Assembly (NCBI RefSeq): GCF_001884105.1
Contig: NZ_MACI01000011.1
Location: 82,042-146,041, forward strand
DNA from: Bacillus luti
Lineage (GTDB): Bacteria; Bacillota; Bacilli; Bacillales; Bacillaceae_G
Reading direction: 5' to 3'
Length of the DNA: 64,000 nt
Made by a program: the position numbers and the translations under genes
The notes under the pieces: generated by a model
What the model was told of the DNA's origin: nothing
Databases searched by the model: none
What the model saw: the letters and a program-made list of their open reading frames with translations, nothing else
Shown here: one piece after another, positions 10,586-18,560 of the stretch
How the letters are laid out: the number at the start of each line of letters is the position of its first letter
How positions within the stretch are numbered: the first letter of the stretch is position 1

Positions 10586-10720
10586 TTGTACAAAGATAAG
10601 ACAGACGCACTGGACCAAGAATGGATTGATTTAATACTTGAAGCTCTAGATGCTGGTATCGCCCTGCAAGATATTGAACACTTTTTCCAACGTATGAAGC
10701 CATCAAGTCATGCTCAATAG
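10586..10720 (+). CDS. sinI: SinI, anti-repressor of SinR
   Basis: Small protein of 44 residues that binds SinR and frees biofilm genes. It reads MYKDKTDALDQEWIDLILEA..., and the ALDQEWIDLILEALDAGI helix corresponds to the ELDQEW helix of B. subtilis SinI, which replaces SinR in its dimer interface. The start is TTG at 10586-10588 with AGGGAGGAAT at ideal spacing; the TTG start and short length are why simple ATG scans miss it. It is 90 bp upstream of sinR on the same strand. The C-terminal tail is shorter than in B. subtilis (57 residues). Confidence 0.93.
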   Translation: MYKDKTDALDQEWIDLILEALDAGIALQDIEHFFQRMKPSSHAQ

Positions 10721-10810
10721 CTTTGTTCTTTTTAACGAAGTTTATGCTATAATAATGTTATAATAATGACATCATAAGACGACTACATATTGATAGAAAG
10801 GTGCGCAAAT

Positions 10811-11134
10811 ATGATTGGAGAACGTATAAAACGCCTTCGTTTACAAAAAGGCATTTCATTAACTGAACTTGCCGAAAAAGCTGGTGTTGCTAAATCTTAC
10901 ATTAGTTCGATAGAACGAAATTTGCAAAAAAACCCTTCCATTCAGTTTCTTGAAAAAATCGCAGCAGTTCTACAAATTCCAGTTGATACTTTACTTCATG
11001 ATGAAACAACAAAGGAAGCTAACCTAGACTCCGAATGGACACAGCTCGTCAAAGATGCGATGAACTCCGGTGTCTCCAAAGAACAATTTCGTGAATTTCT
11101 TGAATTTACAAAATGGAAGCAAGATCACAAATAA
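10811..11134 (+). CDS. sinR: SinR, master biofilm repressor
   Basis: DNA-binding repressor of matrix genes. It has an N-terminal XRE helix-turn-helix (IGERIKRLRLQKGISLTELAEKAGVAKSYISSIERN, residues 2-37) and a C-terminal SinI-interaction helix pair (ANLDSEWTQLVKDAMNSGVSKEQFREFLEF). The C-terminal LDSEW motif mirrors the LDQEW motif of SinI. Length 107. The ATG at 10811 follows AAAGGTG; an in-frame TTG at 10790 lacks a good RBS. Targets are probably inhA1, sipW-tasA, calY and the repeat protein gene downstream, where GTTCTTT-like boxes are visible. Confidence 0.95.
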   Translation: MIGERIKRLRLQKGISLTELAEKAGVAKSYISSIERNLQKNPSIQFLEKIAAVLQIPVDTLLHDETTKEANLDSEWTQLVKDAMNSGVSKEQFREFLEFTKWKQDHK

Positions 11135-11141
11135 TACATAG

Positions 11142-11173
11142 AAAGAAGTGCTTACAACCGGCACTTCTTTTTC
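11142..11173 (+). terminator. Terminator of sinIR
   Basis: AAAGAAGTGC/GCACTTCTTT stem followed by TTCTTT on the plus strand. Confidence 0.85.
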
Positions 11174-11180
11174 TTTATAA

Positions 11181-11206
11181 AAAAAAGCGGGGGATACCCG
11201 CTTTTT
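11181..11206. terminator. Bidirectional terminator between sinR and calY
   Basis: AAAAAAGCGGG ... CCCGCTTTTTT hairpin with A/T tails on both sides; it mainly serves calY on the minus strand. Confidence 0.85.
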
Positions 11207-11208
11207 TA

Positions 11209-11802
11209 TTATCTTTCTTCGCCATCTTTTTGCTTAGCATTAAATGTCCATTCTAAGTTTAATGAATCACCTTGGAATTTATTTTGATCCTCTTCATTCT
11301 CTACGAACTCAAATTCCACCCATAAGTAATCTTCATCACCAGCTGCTAAACCACCGTTTTCTGTCCACTCAGGAGAAAAAATTTCTTTCGCTACTACATC
11401 TGGATTTTCTTTTTGTAAGTCTGCTAATGTTGTTTCATATACAGGCTGACTTCCTTTATCCCAATTCCAAATGAATTTCACATTAATGTGCTTAGCAAAA
11501 TCTTCTCCTGCGTTATCGTCTTTAGCATCCTTTACATCATACGTTGTCCCTAGTTTTATCTCTTTAATATCTAACGTTCCACCGTTCTTTAATACGAACT
11601 CTTTCTTAACAGAATCCCCTGGTTTTAAATCTTTAATATCTACAAGCGTTTTAGGGTTTAATGTAAGATCTAACGTCCCAGCTGCAAATGTATTGTTTGA
11701 TACTTCTTTATCGCTAAAGAATGCAAATGTTCCTCCACCAATTAAAGATAACCCCAATGCCGCTGATGCAACTCCCATACCTAATTTCTTTTTCAGACTC
11801 AC
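11209..11802 (-). CDS. calY: Camelysin CalY, TasA-family fibre protein / metalloprotease
   Basis: Cell-surface and matrix protein of the TasA/camelysin (peptidase M73) family that assembles into biofilm fibres in B. cereus. The N-terminal signal (SLKKKLGMGVASAALGLSLIGGGTFAFFSD) is of the SipW-processed type, cleaved after the GGTFA region. The mature domain carries NNTFAAGTLDLTLNP and KPGDSVKKEF, and the C-terminus FQGDSLNLEWTFNA, as in its paralogue TasA. Start is GTG at 11800-11802 with AGGGGG eight bases before; this gives the known N-terminus MSLKKKLGMG. 198 residues. Candidate SinR boxes lie about 100 bp upstream. Confidence 0.93.
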   Translation of the reverse strand: MSLKKKLGMGVASAALGLSLIGGGTFAFFSDKEVSNNTFAAGTLDLTLNPKTLVDIKDLKPGDSVKKEFVLKNGGTLDIKEIKLGTTYDVKDAKDDNAGEDFAKHINVKFIWNWDKGSQPVYETTLADLQKENPDVVAKEIFSPEWTENGGLAAGDEDYLWVEFEFVENEEDQNKFQGDSLNLEWTFNAKQKDGEER

Positions 11803-11900
11803 AATCAATTCCCCCTAGCTGTTTTTTGTATTTTTATATTGTTATCTCTTATTTCAAAATAAGAGGTGTAACTAAAAATAGATTAACTTAAATGATATTT

Positions 11901-11937
11901 GTTCTTTTTTAAAAACCTTAAGTTCATTATAACGAAC
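11901..11937 (-). promoter_or_regulatory. Candidate SinR operator of calY
   Basis: GTTCTTT at 11901-11907 and a near-perfect 16-bp palindrome GTTCATTATAACGAAC at 11922-11937. B. subtilis SinR recognises GTTCTYT, often as inverted repeats. Binding is inferred. Confidence 0.55.
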
Positions 11938-12156
11938 AAAACTATATAAATACAATACATATTTTATTAATATTTTCAGTTATTTTTATTTCTCAATATT
12001 ATTCTGATTTTTCTGTTTATATAAGCGCATAGGCAATAAGTGCGAGGGCAAATACTTCCTCACACTCCTATATATTATTCTTTTGCATACCGATCGCCAT
12101 GTTGTTCTAATGCGTTCTCTGACTCTACAACCCTATCCTTTAATTGTTTCTCTTGA

Positions 12157-12969
12157 TTAGTTGGTAGTAATCTTTTCATTAGTTCCTTGCTCAGACTTTT
12201 TTGCTGTTTCTGCTTGTTTCTGTTCTTCTACTTGTTTCTGTTCTTCTGCTTTTTTCTGCTCTTCTACTTGTTTCTGCTCTTCTGCTTTTTTCTGCTCTTC
12301 TACTTGTTTCTGCTCTTCTGCTTTTTTCTGCTCTTCTGCTTTTTTCTGCTCTTCTGCTTGTTTCTGTTCTTCTGCTTGTTTCTGTTCTTCTGCTTGTTTC
12401 TGTTCTTCTGCTTGTTTCTCTGCTTCTATCGCATCATTTAATTGTTGGTGCAGAGCCTGAATTTGTTCATCAATAACTTGCAAACTAATTTCTTTCTCAA
12501 TATAATCGCGCTTATCTTTTATACTATGAAAGCCTTCATTCACATATAAAGCTACTTGCTGAATCGACTCACCTTTATTCACTTTTAATTCTTCCTTTAT
12601 TTGATTGTAAGGAGCTTCTATTTCAGAATATACATTTTGGAGTGCTTCCTTCTCAGAAACAATTTTCTCACGTCCTTGTTGCCATACAGCGATTGCCTGT
12701 TCTATTTCTTCAATAGATGTCACTGCTAACTTCTCCTTCATCGCCCCATACTCATGTTCAATAAATTGTTTATGTTGCTCAGCCTGCTCTTTAAACGTAT
12801 TTACTGTTTTCGGAAATATAATTGCTGTAGAAAGGGTCGCTTCTACTTTCGTTTCATGAATGAATGCCGCTTCTGTATGCGTCATAATTTGAGATCCTAA
12901 ATAAAACGTAATAGAGCACATACACGGCAATATAAGCATCTTTTTAAAATTACGCGGTCTTTTCAGCAT
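12157..12969 (-). CDS. DUF4047-like exported protein with KQAEEQ hexapeptide repeats (BC1280-type matrix accessory protein)
   Basis: It has a basic N-terminus and a hydrophobic signal (KKMLILPCMCSITFYLGSQIM) ending in AAFIHET, resembling the SipW-type signals of its neighbours. A helical region (residues about 55-180, EQHKQFIEHEYGAMKEK...) follows, then eleven perfect hexapeptides K(Q/K)(A/V)EEQ plus a degenerate twelfth, predicted as one long charged helix or coiled coil, and a tail KKSEQGTNEKITTN. It sits between tasA and calY, the position of BC1280 in B. cereus ATCC 14579, which has been linked to TasA/CalY fibre assembly. Start ATG at 12969 has GGGAGAG upstream; the earlier in-frame start at 12984 lies on top of that RBS. 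Role is inferred from context. Confidence 0.8.
   Translation of the reverse strand: MLKRPRNFKKMLILPCMCSITFYLGSQIMTHTEAAFIHETKVEATLSTAIIFPKTVNTFKEQAEQHKQFIEHEYGAMKEKLAVTSIEEIEQAIAVWQQGREKIVSEKEALQNVYSEIEAPYNQIKEELKVNKGESIQQVALYVNEGFHSIKDKRDYIEKEISLQVIDEQIQALHQQLNDAIEAEKQAEEQKQAEEQKQAEEQKQAEEQKKAEEQKKAEEQKQVEEQKKAEEQKQVEEQKKAEEQKQVEEQKQAETAKKSEQGTNEKITTN
12220..12417 (-). repeat. Eleven tandem 18-bp repeats encoding K(Q/K)(A/V)EEQ
   Basis: Eleven uninterrupted in-frame 18-bp units with only two variable codons, Q/K and A/V. A higher-order KKAEEQ-KQVEEQ alternation at the 3' end suggests unit duplications. Copy number is likely to vary between strains. Confidence 0.9.
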
Positions 12970-12994
12970 CTTAATCTCTCCCATCGAACGTGAC

Positions 12995-13034
12995 GTTCTT
13001 TATACAGAACACTATCTTTATTATAATAAAGAAC
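12995..13034 (-). promoter_or_regulatory. Candidate SinR operator of the repeat-protein gene
   Basis: GTTCTTTATACAGAAC (12995-13010) is an inverted repeat with a GTTCTTT half site; a further GTTCTTT on the minus strand lies at 13028-13034. Placed directly before the start codon. Confidence 0.55.
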
Positions 13035-13070
13035 GATACAAAATGATAGCTATATACTAGAAAAATAGAA

Positions 13071-13097
13071 AAAGGACTATCTATTTGATAGCCCTTT
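13071..13097 (-). terminator. Terminator of sipW-tasA
   Basis: AAAGG-CTATC/GATAG-CCTTT stem with one mispair, loop TATTT, followed by TTTTTC on the minus strand. Confidence 0.75.
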
Positions 13098-13101
13098 ATT
13101 A

Positions 13102-13689
13102 TTATCTTTCCTCACCTGCTGTTTGTTGTGCCTCAAACGTCCAATTTAATTGTAACTTATCACCTTGGAATTGATTTTGATCTTTTCCATTATCAACAAA
13201 CTCGAATTTCACTTTGAACGTATCAGACTTACCTGCTGAAATACCTTTTTCATCCAAAATCCAAGCTAATAAATCGTTATCAACCGCTGTAAGTGTATCC
13301 TTCTTCAATTTATCTAATGTAGTTTTCTTAACAATAGTCTCCTGCTTATCTACATTTCTTAAGAACGTTACTTCAATATGTTTACCGAAATCATCGTTAT
13401 TATCTTTTTTCGTATCCTCTACAGTATAATCTGTTTTTAGTAGAACCTTTTTAATATTTAAAGAACCTTTATTTTCTAGTTTAAATTCCTTTTCAATTTT
13501 ATCCCCAGGTTTTAAATTTGATACATCCACTACTGCTTTTGGGTTTGCCACTAAATCAAGTGTACCCGCCGCAAATGTATTGTTTGACACTTCTTTGTCA
13601 CTGAAAAATGCAAATGTTCCTCCACCAACTAATGCTGCCCCTAACATTGCTGATGCGATACCCATCCCTAATTTTTTCTTTAAAGTCAT
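13102..13689 (-). CDS. tasA: TasA, major biofilm fibre protein
   Basis: Paralogue of CalY in the TasA/camelysin family, forming extracellular amyloid-like fibres. Signal TLKKKLGMGIASAMLGAALVGGGTFAFFSD is nearly identical to that of CalY, and the mature start EVSNNTFAAGTLDL is shared; the middle region diverges (NVDKQETIVKKTTLDKL) and the end FQGDKLQLNWTFEAQ is conserved. 195 residues from ATG at 13689, which has AAGGGG eight bases upstream; the ATG two codons earlier is only two bases from that RBS. It lies 62 bp after sipW and is very likely co-transcribed with it, as in the tasA operon of B. subtilis. Confidence 0.9.
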   Translation of the reverse strand: MTLKKKLGMGIASAMLGAALVGGGTFAFFSDKEVSNNTFAAGTLDLVANPKAVVDVSNLKPGDKIEKEFKLENKGSLNIKKVLLKTDYTVEDTKKDNNDDFGKHIEVTFLRNVDKQETIVKKTTLDKLKKDTLTAVDNDLLAWILDEKGISAGKSDTFKVKFEFVDNGKDQNQFQGDKLQLNWTFEAQQTAGEER

Positions 13690-13751
13690 GTCCATATCCC
13701 CTTATTCTATATATTTGTCAACTTCCTAACCGGAAAGTATAACCAAACGAA

Positions 13752-14321
13752 CTAGACGGATTGCTCTACCTTTTTCTCTTTCTTTTCTCCGTCAATACTG
13801 CGAATCGCACTAAAAATAGAAATCGCGGAATAGCCTAATAAAAAGACTCCTGGAATAATAAGAAGCAAAGCAGCTCCAGCCTTTGAACTAGCATAATTTA
13901 ATGCATATCCTGCATAAGGAACTGTAATATCTGCATATTTTCCAATTACATTCTCCGCAAGTACTGGTTCTAAATCTGGACCGTTATTGTTATCCCCTTT
14001 TGTTTCATACATGACTTTTCCATTTGTATCTTTCACACCGATAATACGGTGAGTGATAATTTTTTGATCTTTCTCTTTAAAGGTAATCACATCACCTTTT
14101 TGATATTTAGAACCATCTTTCTTTGGCTCTATCGCAATGATTGATCCTGTTAAAAAAGTCGGTTCCATCGATCCTGATAACACTGATTTAAATTGATACC
14201 CCATCACCGTCGGATCCCCACCACTCGCTTTTGACGAAATAACTACAAAAGCTAAAAAAACCATCAATGCAAATAAAACAAATGAGATAGCGTTGCTAAT
14301 AATCTTCCAAACGAATTTCAT
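13752..14321 (-). CDS. sipW: Signal peptidase I SipW (ER-type)
   Basis: Membrane signal peptidase that removes the signal peptides of TasA and CalY. ER-type S26B features: catalytic Ser51 in VLSGSMEPT, His91 in ITHRI (instead of the Lys of P-type peptidases) and Asp110 in ETKGDNN. N-terminal membrane helix (residues about 8-30) and a second helix near the C-terminus (about 147-172), then a charged tail ending KKEKKVEQSV. 189 residues, full length. First gene of sipW-tasA, with an inverted repeat of GTTCTT upstream. Confidence 0.95.
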   Translation of the reverse strand: MKFVWKIISNAISFVLFALMVFLAFVVISSKASGGDPTVMGYQFKSVLSGSMEPTFLTGSIIAIEPKKDGSKYQKGDVITFKEKDQKIITHRIIGVKDTNGKVMYETKGDNNNGPDLEPVLAENVIGKYADITVPYAGYALNYASSKAGAALLLIIPGVFLLGYSAISIFSAIRSIDGEKKEKKVEQSV

Positions 14322-14374
14322 AGTCTCTCTTCCTCTCCGTTGTTTTATATTTGTTTAAGTATGTAAAACCCCCT

Positions 14375-14392
14375 TGTTCTTTAACAAGAACA
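14375..14392 (-). promoter_or_regulatory. Candidate SinR operator of sipW-tasA
   Basis: TGTTCTT-TAAC-AAGAACA, a perfect 7-bp inverted repeat 54 bp before sipW that matches GTTCTYT in both arms. It is the clearest of the three such sites in this locus. Confidence 0.65.
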
Positions 14393-14477
14393 CAAGTAAA
14401 TGATATAACGAACTTTATATAATTGCAATAAGAAAATTTACAATTATTAGTTAACTATCTTTTTAATCATAGAAAAA

Positions 14478-14505
14478 AGACTGTGACGAAATCTCTTCAC
14501 AGTCT
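14478..14505 (-). terminator. Terminator of the dacF-like gene
   Basis: AAGACTGTGA/TCACAGTCTT stem, 8-base loop, then TTTTTT on the minus strand. Confidence 0.88.
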
Positions 14506-14516
14506 TCATGCTTTTT

Positions 14517-15803
14517 TTACTTTTCTTCTGATTTTATCCCTTGTCTATTTCGGCGCAACACTACGTATAAAATGGCTCCTAATAATACAATCGCGCCTAT
14601 CCCAACACTTATCACTTTCACATTTGATTCCTTTACTTCCGGCGCAACTGTATCTTTTTTAGGCATCGCAAAAGTAACATCTTCCTTTGAAAGAACATTT
14701 ATCGTCGCAATTGTTTGATTATTTTTCGTAATATCAACTGCACCAACTACCTCACCACGATGGATTCCCTTATTATACAAAGAGTCTTTATCTAATGAAG
14801 CTGCTCGGAAAATAGTTCTCACATTTTTCCCTTCATCTTTCTTAAGCATAAGCTCTGCACTTTTTTCAAGTTCGCTATCAATATCTTTATTTAAATACGT
14901 TGTCTTTTGATGCCAACTCTGTTTATCTAGCACCGTTTGCTTCACAAATTGACCAAAAGAATACTCCGCCATCTGCTTTAAATCTTCATAAATTTCAGGT
15001 CTTTGAGAAGCCATTACTACATTTATAATACGATTTCCATCTTTCTCATTTAATAAAACAAGTGTATTACGCGCTTCATTCGTAAAGCCCGTCTTACCAC
15101 CCATACTATATGGATTTTCAAAATAAGTAGATTTATTAAAAATAGAAACTGTCTGCCTAGATGTCGTAACACTTATTCTTTTCGTATTCATCGCTTGCAA
15201 AATCTCAGGATACTTTTGCACACCTCTCGTAATCATAGCCATATCATACGGCGTCGTATAATGATTTGGATCATGCAATCCATTTGGTGTTACAAAATGA
15301 CTATCTGTCGCCCCTAATTGCTTCGCCTTTTCATTCATCATATTAGCAAAGTTCTCAACGCTCCCGCCAATATGCTCCGCAATCGCAAACGACACATCAT
15401 TCGCACTCAGCACCATTAAAATCATAAGTGCAGTATTGCGGTCAATCGTCTCACCAGGCTGAAACTCAATTTGATAATTACTCTTCTCCTGATCTAACGC
15501 TAATTGCGAAAACGTAAATTGATCCTCAGGCTTCGTATGCTCCATAAGTAAAATTGCTGTTAACACTTTCGTCATACTAGCAGGAAATGCACGATGACGT
15601 GCGTTTTTGTCATACAACATATCTCCCGTTTTCGCATCAACCGTAGCTGCAAACTGACTAAAAACATTTGGTCCTTCCGCAGGTGGTGGTGCCACTTGTT
15701 CTGGATTCACTCCAATATTCGTCTCAGCGTGTAATGTCATAGGTGTCAAAAAAAATAAACAAATAACTGTAATAAAAGCCAAAATCTTCTTAAAATTTAC
15801 CAT
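14517..15803 (-). CDS. D-alanyl-D-alanine carboxypeptidase (DacF/PBP5 family, S11)
   Basis: Low-molecular-weight penicillin-binding protein that trims the terminal D-Ala of peptidoglycan stem peptides. Signal peptide ends near TLHA; active-site motifs are SMTK (Ser76-Lys79), SAN (133-135) and KTG (237-239, GGKTGFTNEA). A C-terminal PBP5_C-like beta domain follows, then a single membrane helix (VISVGIGAIVLLGAILYVVL) and a basic tail, which anchors it to the membrane rather than by the usual amphipathic helix. Start at ATG 15803 follows AAAAGGGAG; an upstream in-frame TTG at 15821 overlaps that RBS. Monocistronic. The number of paralogues elsewhere makes the exact dac name uncertain. Confidence 0.9.
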   Translation of the reverse strand: MVNFKKILAFITVICLFFLTPMTLHAETNIGVNPEQVAPPPAEGPNVFSQFAATVDAKTGDMLYDKNARHRAFPASMTKVLTAILLMEHTKPEDQFTFSQLALDQEKSNYQIEFQPGETIDRNTALMILMVLSANDVSFAIAEHIGGSVENFANMMNEKAKQLGATDSHFVTPNGLHDPNHYTTPYDMAMITRGVQKYPEILQAMNTKRISVTTSRQTVSIFNKSTYFENPYSMGGKTGFTNEARNTLVLLNEKDGNRIINVVMASQRPEIYEDLKQMAEYSFGQFVKQTVLDKQSWHQKTTYLNKDIDSELEKSAELMLKKDEGKNVRTIFRAASLDKDSLYNKGIHRGEVVGAVDITKNNQTIATINVLSKEDVTFAMPKKDTVAPEVKESNVKVISVGIGAIVLLGAILYVVLRRNRQGIKSEEK

Positions 15804-15956
15804 ATGACTCTCCCTTTTCAATTTACTCCCCTAACAAAAATATGAATCTACCAATCTCTATGTAATTTGTATTAAATTGGAAGAACATTCACTATTTTTT
15901 ACTATATCATACTTTTACGATAGAGAACATAAATATACAATAAAAATAAGAAGGAA

Positions 15957-16184
15957 TTACTCTTTCTTATCCTTCTCATCAATCAACGAATCTATTAAAT
16001 TTTGACTAGCTTCCTCGGGCGTAATCTCATCCGTCATCCCCATAAATGACCAACCTTTAGAATCGACCCACTCAACAAACTCTTGCAAAAACTCATCATG
16101 TGTAACATCCACATCAAGAATCGAACCATTAATCGAAATCGTTCTATTTCTAGACACACGCATCTTGAACGTTTTTCTCACCAT
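15957..16184 (-). CDS. Small conserved hypothetical protein
   Basis: 75 residues, soluble and acidic, with no signal. It begins MVRKTFKMRVSRNRTISI and ends in EKDKKE; a mid-section DVTHDEFLQEFVEWVDSKGWSFMG has the alternation of a beta-alpha fold with conserved Trp/Gly. AGAGGGAG lies about 11 bases before ATG. No function recognised. It stands alone between dacF-like and the accessory region. Confidence 0.7.
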   Translation of the reverse strand: MVRKTFKMRVSRNRTISINGSILDVDVTHDEFLQEFVEWVDSKGWSFMGMTDEITPEEASQNLIDSLIDEKDKKE

Positions 16185-16620
16185 TACAACTTTTCTCCCT
16201 CTACTCCTGAATATTTATAAAATAATCTTGTATCTCTGTTATACATGATTTTAAGTAAATTGTAAAAAGGATATATTGGCCAATTCGGATATTGAAAGTG
16301 GAAATCTCTTATCCTACATAATCCTCGTGCGATATACAAATAGTCATACATTACTAAATAGATCCTTAAATGTGTACAGTTTTAAACATAATAAAGTTGT
16401 TTAAAAAACGCTGGTCATGTTATTCAACAATTGGACCGTTTAGTTAAGTAAGGAATTATAGCCTTTTGGAAGATATCATGTAAAATAGTATAATTTGAAT
16501 AAGGGAACTAAGGCAGCTCCATTTAGCTGGACTCTTACATTGTAGACTTAGAGACTGATGCGGAAATTACTATTTGCTTCCTATTTCTATACATAATATC
16601 GCTGGAAAGAAGGTCGTACT
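16185..16620. other. 436-bp intergenic stretch
   Basis: AT-rich, no ORF with an RBS, no tRNA and no convincing terminator. It leads into the methyltransferase gene and marks the beginning of the accessory block. I see nothing further in it. Confidence 0.5.
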
Positions 16621-17376
16621 ATGAAAACAACAGAAAATTTTACTGACAAGGCCGATATATATGCGAAATATCGCCCTAGTTACCCCAATGAATATATTGA
16701 TTATTTACTTTCGGCTAACGAACTAAATGAGAATCAAATTGTGGCCGATATTGGTTCAGGTACGGGGATATTTAGCCACCAACTACTTGAAAGTGGTTTA
16801 CATGTTATTGGAGTTGAGCCAAATGATGACATGAGAAAGATGGCAGAGCAATCGTTAAAACGATATCCTCGTTTTCAATCCATAAAAGCAACTGCCGAAA
16901 ATACCACTTTAACAGAAAATAGTGTGGATTTAGTAACTGTTGCTCAAGCATTTCATTGGTTTGATAAAGAAGCTTTCAAAATCGAATGCCAACGAATTTT
17001 GAAACAAAAGGCAAATGTTGCTCTTGTTTGGAATAGTAGAGATGTAACTAGTCCGATTATTAAAGAGAATGAAGAAATTTGCCAGAAGACCTGCCCGAAT
17101 TTCAAAGGATTTAGCGGTGGAATCGAGGAAACGCCAGAAATTTTTAATAGCTTTTTTAAAGATGGAAAGTATGAGTTTAAAGAATATCAAAATGATTTAC
17201 TTTTTGATTATGAAGGTTTTTTGGGAAGGAATTTATCAGCGTCCTATGCTCCGAAAGAAAATGACGAAGAGTATAAAAACTTTGTTCTCCTCCTATCAGA
17301 GTTATTCGAAAAATACAGTAAGAACGGAAAAATTGTTCTCCCAAACTTAACACGAAGTTATATGGGCAATGTGTAA
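16621..17376 (+). CDS. Class I SAM-dependent methyltransferase
   Basis: Cytoplasmic methyltransferase with the seven-strand Rossmann signature: motif I VADIGSGTGIFS (41-52), acidic ribose-binding Glu66 (GVEPNDDM), and motif IV-like VDLVTVAQAFHWFD near 103-116, the AFHWF form typical of the UbiE/YafE-like subgroup. 251 residues with family-type end LTRSYMGNV. AGAAGG lies seven bases before the ATG. Substrate unknown. It is isolated, with no operon partner. Confidence 0.85.
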   Translation: MKTTENFTDKADIYAKYRPSYPNEYIDYLLSANELNENQIVADIGSGTGIFSHQLLESGLHVIGVEPNDDMRKMAEQSLKRYPRFQSIKATAENTTLTENSVDLVTVAQAFHWFDKEAFKIECQRILKQKANVALVWNSRDVTSPIIKENEEICQKTCPNFKGFSGGIEETPEIFNSFFKDGKYEFKEYQNDLLFDYEGFLGRNLSASYAPKENDEEYKNFVLLLSELFEKYSKNGKIVLPNLTRSYMGNV

Positions 17377-17495
17377 ACAGCCGGACATAAAGCGAAACTT
17401 TAATCAGCCCTCACCAATCGGGCACGATCATTGAATAAACCTTAGCTTTATTGGTATATGTTGAGTACAATGAAATACACTATATCGAAAATTAA

Positions 17496-17540
17496 GCGAG
17501 CATACTCCCGTCCTAAATTCAGACCGGGGTATGCTTGTTT
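17496..17540 (+). terminator. Hairpin after the methyltransferase gene
   Basis: AGCATACTCC paired with GGGGTATGCT (one G-U), long loop, then TTGTTT. It works as a weak terminator or is a dispersed hairpin element; it lies about 125 bp after the stop. Confidence 0.45.
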
Positions 17541-17670
17541 CGTGTGATGAAATTTAATAGTTTTATTATCTTTTTACAAAAAACTCACATTTTATCACAC
17601 CAAATACACTTGACTTTAGTACAATGAAATGGAATATATTAGAAAACACTTAAAACCGAGGAGGAACTTC

Positions 17671-17895
17671 ATGGCGCGTTGTACGTATTGTAAAACGAAA
17701 TGGAAAGTAAAAGATGTATGGTCGATACTCACGACATTTGAAAAAGATTGTCCATATTGCTTCGGAAGGCAATATTTATCAAAGAAAACAATGAACGCTA
17801 TGCCAGAACTTATAAGCTTACCCTTACATTTTTTATTCCCTTTTCTTGTTCATTTGAGTGATGAGGGGCCTTTGGATTGGTATCGGAAATCATAA
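17671..17895 (+). CDS. Small CxxC-x(~20)-CxxC protein
   Basis: 74 residues. MARCTYCKTKWKVKD...DCPYCFGRQYLSKKT forms a probable zinc ribbon with CxxC at 4-7 and 27-30; a hydrophobic segment ISLPLHFLFPFLVHLS follows and may touch the membrane. This is the cxxc_20_cxxc family layout of Bacillus. The ATG at 17671 has GAGGAGG ideally placed; the longer frame from 17629 has no RBS. Function unknown. Confidence 0.75.
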   Translation: MARCTYCKTKWKVKDVWSILTTFEKDCPYCFGRQYLSKKTMNAMPELISLPLHFLFPFLVHLSDEGPLDWYRKS

Positions 17896-18084
17896 CACCT
17901 CAGTATCTTCTATTTATTAAACATAAAAACATACATACTAATACACCTCTAAAATAAAGACTATTTTCTATTACACTACCTCTTCAAAAACTTACTACAC
18001 GAAAAATATTGTAAATTTTCAGTTAATTATATATAATTACTTTAACTTAATGATTAAAAGTGCAAATACATAATCATTTTTGAA

Positions 18085-18157
18085 GATCCCGTAGCTCAGC
18101 AGGGAGAGCGCCACCTTGACAGGGTGGAGGTCGTGAGTTCGAGCCTCTCCGGGGTCA
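18085..18157 (+). tRNA. tRNA-Val (GAC), isolated
   Basis: Cloverleaf: acceptor GATCCCG/CGGGGTC (one G-U), D arm GCTC/GAGC, anticodon arm CCACC-TTGACAG-GGTGG with anticodon GAC, T arm GTGAG-TTCGAGC-CTCTC and discriminator A; CCA not encoded. The T stem has a T-T mismatch (18134/18148) and the variable region is AGGTC. It is not part of an rRNA-linked tRNA cluster. A strong terminator follows 84 bp later. Confidence 0.85.
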
Positions 18158-18240
18158 TAAATCCTAATAGCATCAAGACTTTCGAGAATATTCTCAAAAC
18201 CTAAAACTGTGGAGGCCTCCATCAGACACCACGAGTTTAA

Positions 18241-18297
18241 AAGAGGACTACTTCTAGTCAGCTAATCAAGCTGGCTCAGAGGTAGTCCTCTTTTTTT
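18241..18297 (+). terminator. Strong terminator after tRNA-Val
   Basis: 15-bp stem (AAGAGGACTACTTCT with AGAGGTAGTCCTCTT, one G-U) and TTTTTTT tail. Confidence 0.88.
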
Positions 18298-18335
18298 GTT
18301 TCCATAAAACTGAGAAAAAAAACCCTATTCGTAAA

Positions 18336-18446
18336 ATGAAGCTCGCTAAAGAGAAAGTAAAAATTGAGGTCTTTCAAGATGAATATATCAAACAAATGCT
18401 TCGCTACTACAGAGACAGCCATCCTACGAGAGCTACCATTAAATGA
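18336..18446 (+). pseudogene. 36-codon orphan reading frame, probable gene remnant
   Basis: MKLAKEKVKIEVFQDEYIKQ... then RYYRDSHPTRATIK and stop. It lacks a convincing RBS and reads like the internal piece of a larger soluble protein. Its position behind a tRNA suggests leftover of an integrated element; I cannot name the parent. Confidence 0.25.
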
Positions 18447-18560
18447 ATATTATATTCTCATTCACAAATTATGTTAGAAAGTAATGGACAACCATACAAG
18501 AAAAAAGACTCATTTTGCATTTAATATATTAAATCTTACTAAAAAGGAGTTTGATTATTC

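Noticed and set aside
12220-12417. Possible CRISPR array
   Set aside because: Units are contiguous 18-bp coding repeats without spacers.
12161-12476. Three plus-strand Cys/Phe/Leu-rich ORFs
   Set aside because: They are antisense readings of the 18-bp repeats of the minus-strand repeat protein and have no RBS.
16930-17190. Minus-strand ORF within the methyltransferase
   Set aside because: Shadow of a well-supported gene.
17496-17540. Hairpin considered as part of a mobile repeat
   Set aside because: Only one copy in the window and no flanking direct repeats; kept as a possible terminator.
18037-18222. Minus-strand 61-codon ORF over the tRNA
   Set aside because: Overlaps tRNA-Val completely; typical spurious ORF.
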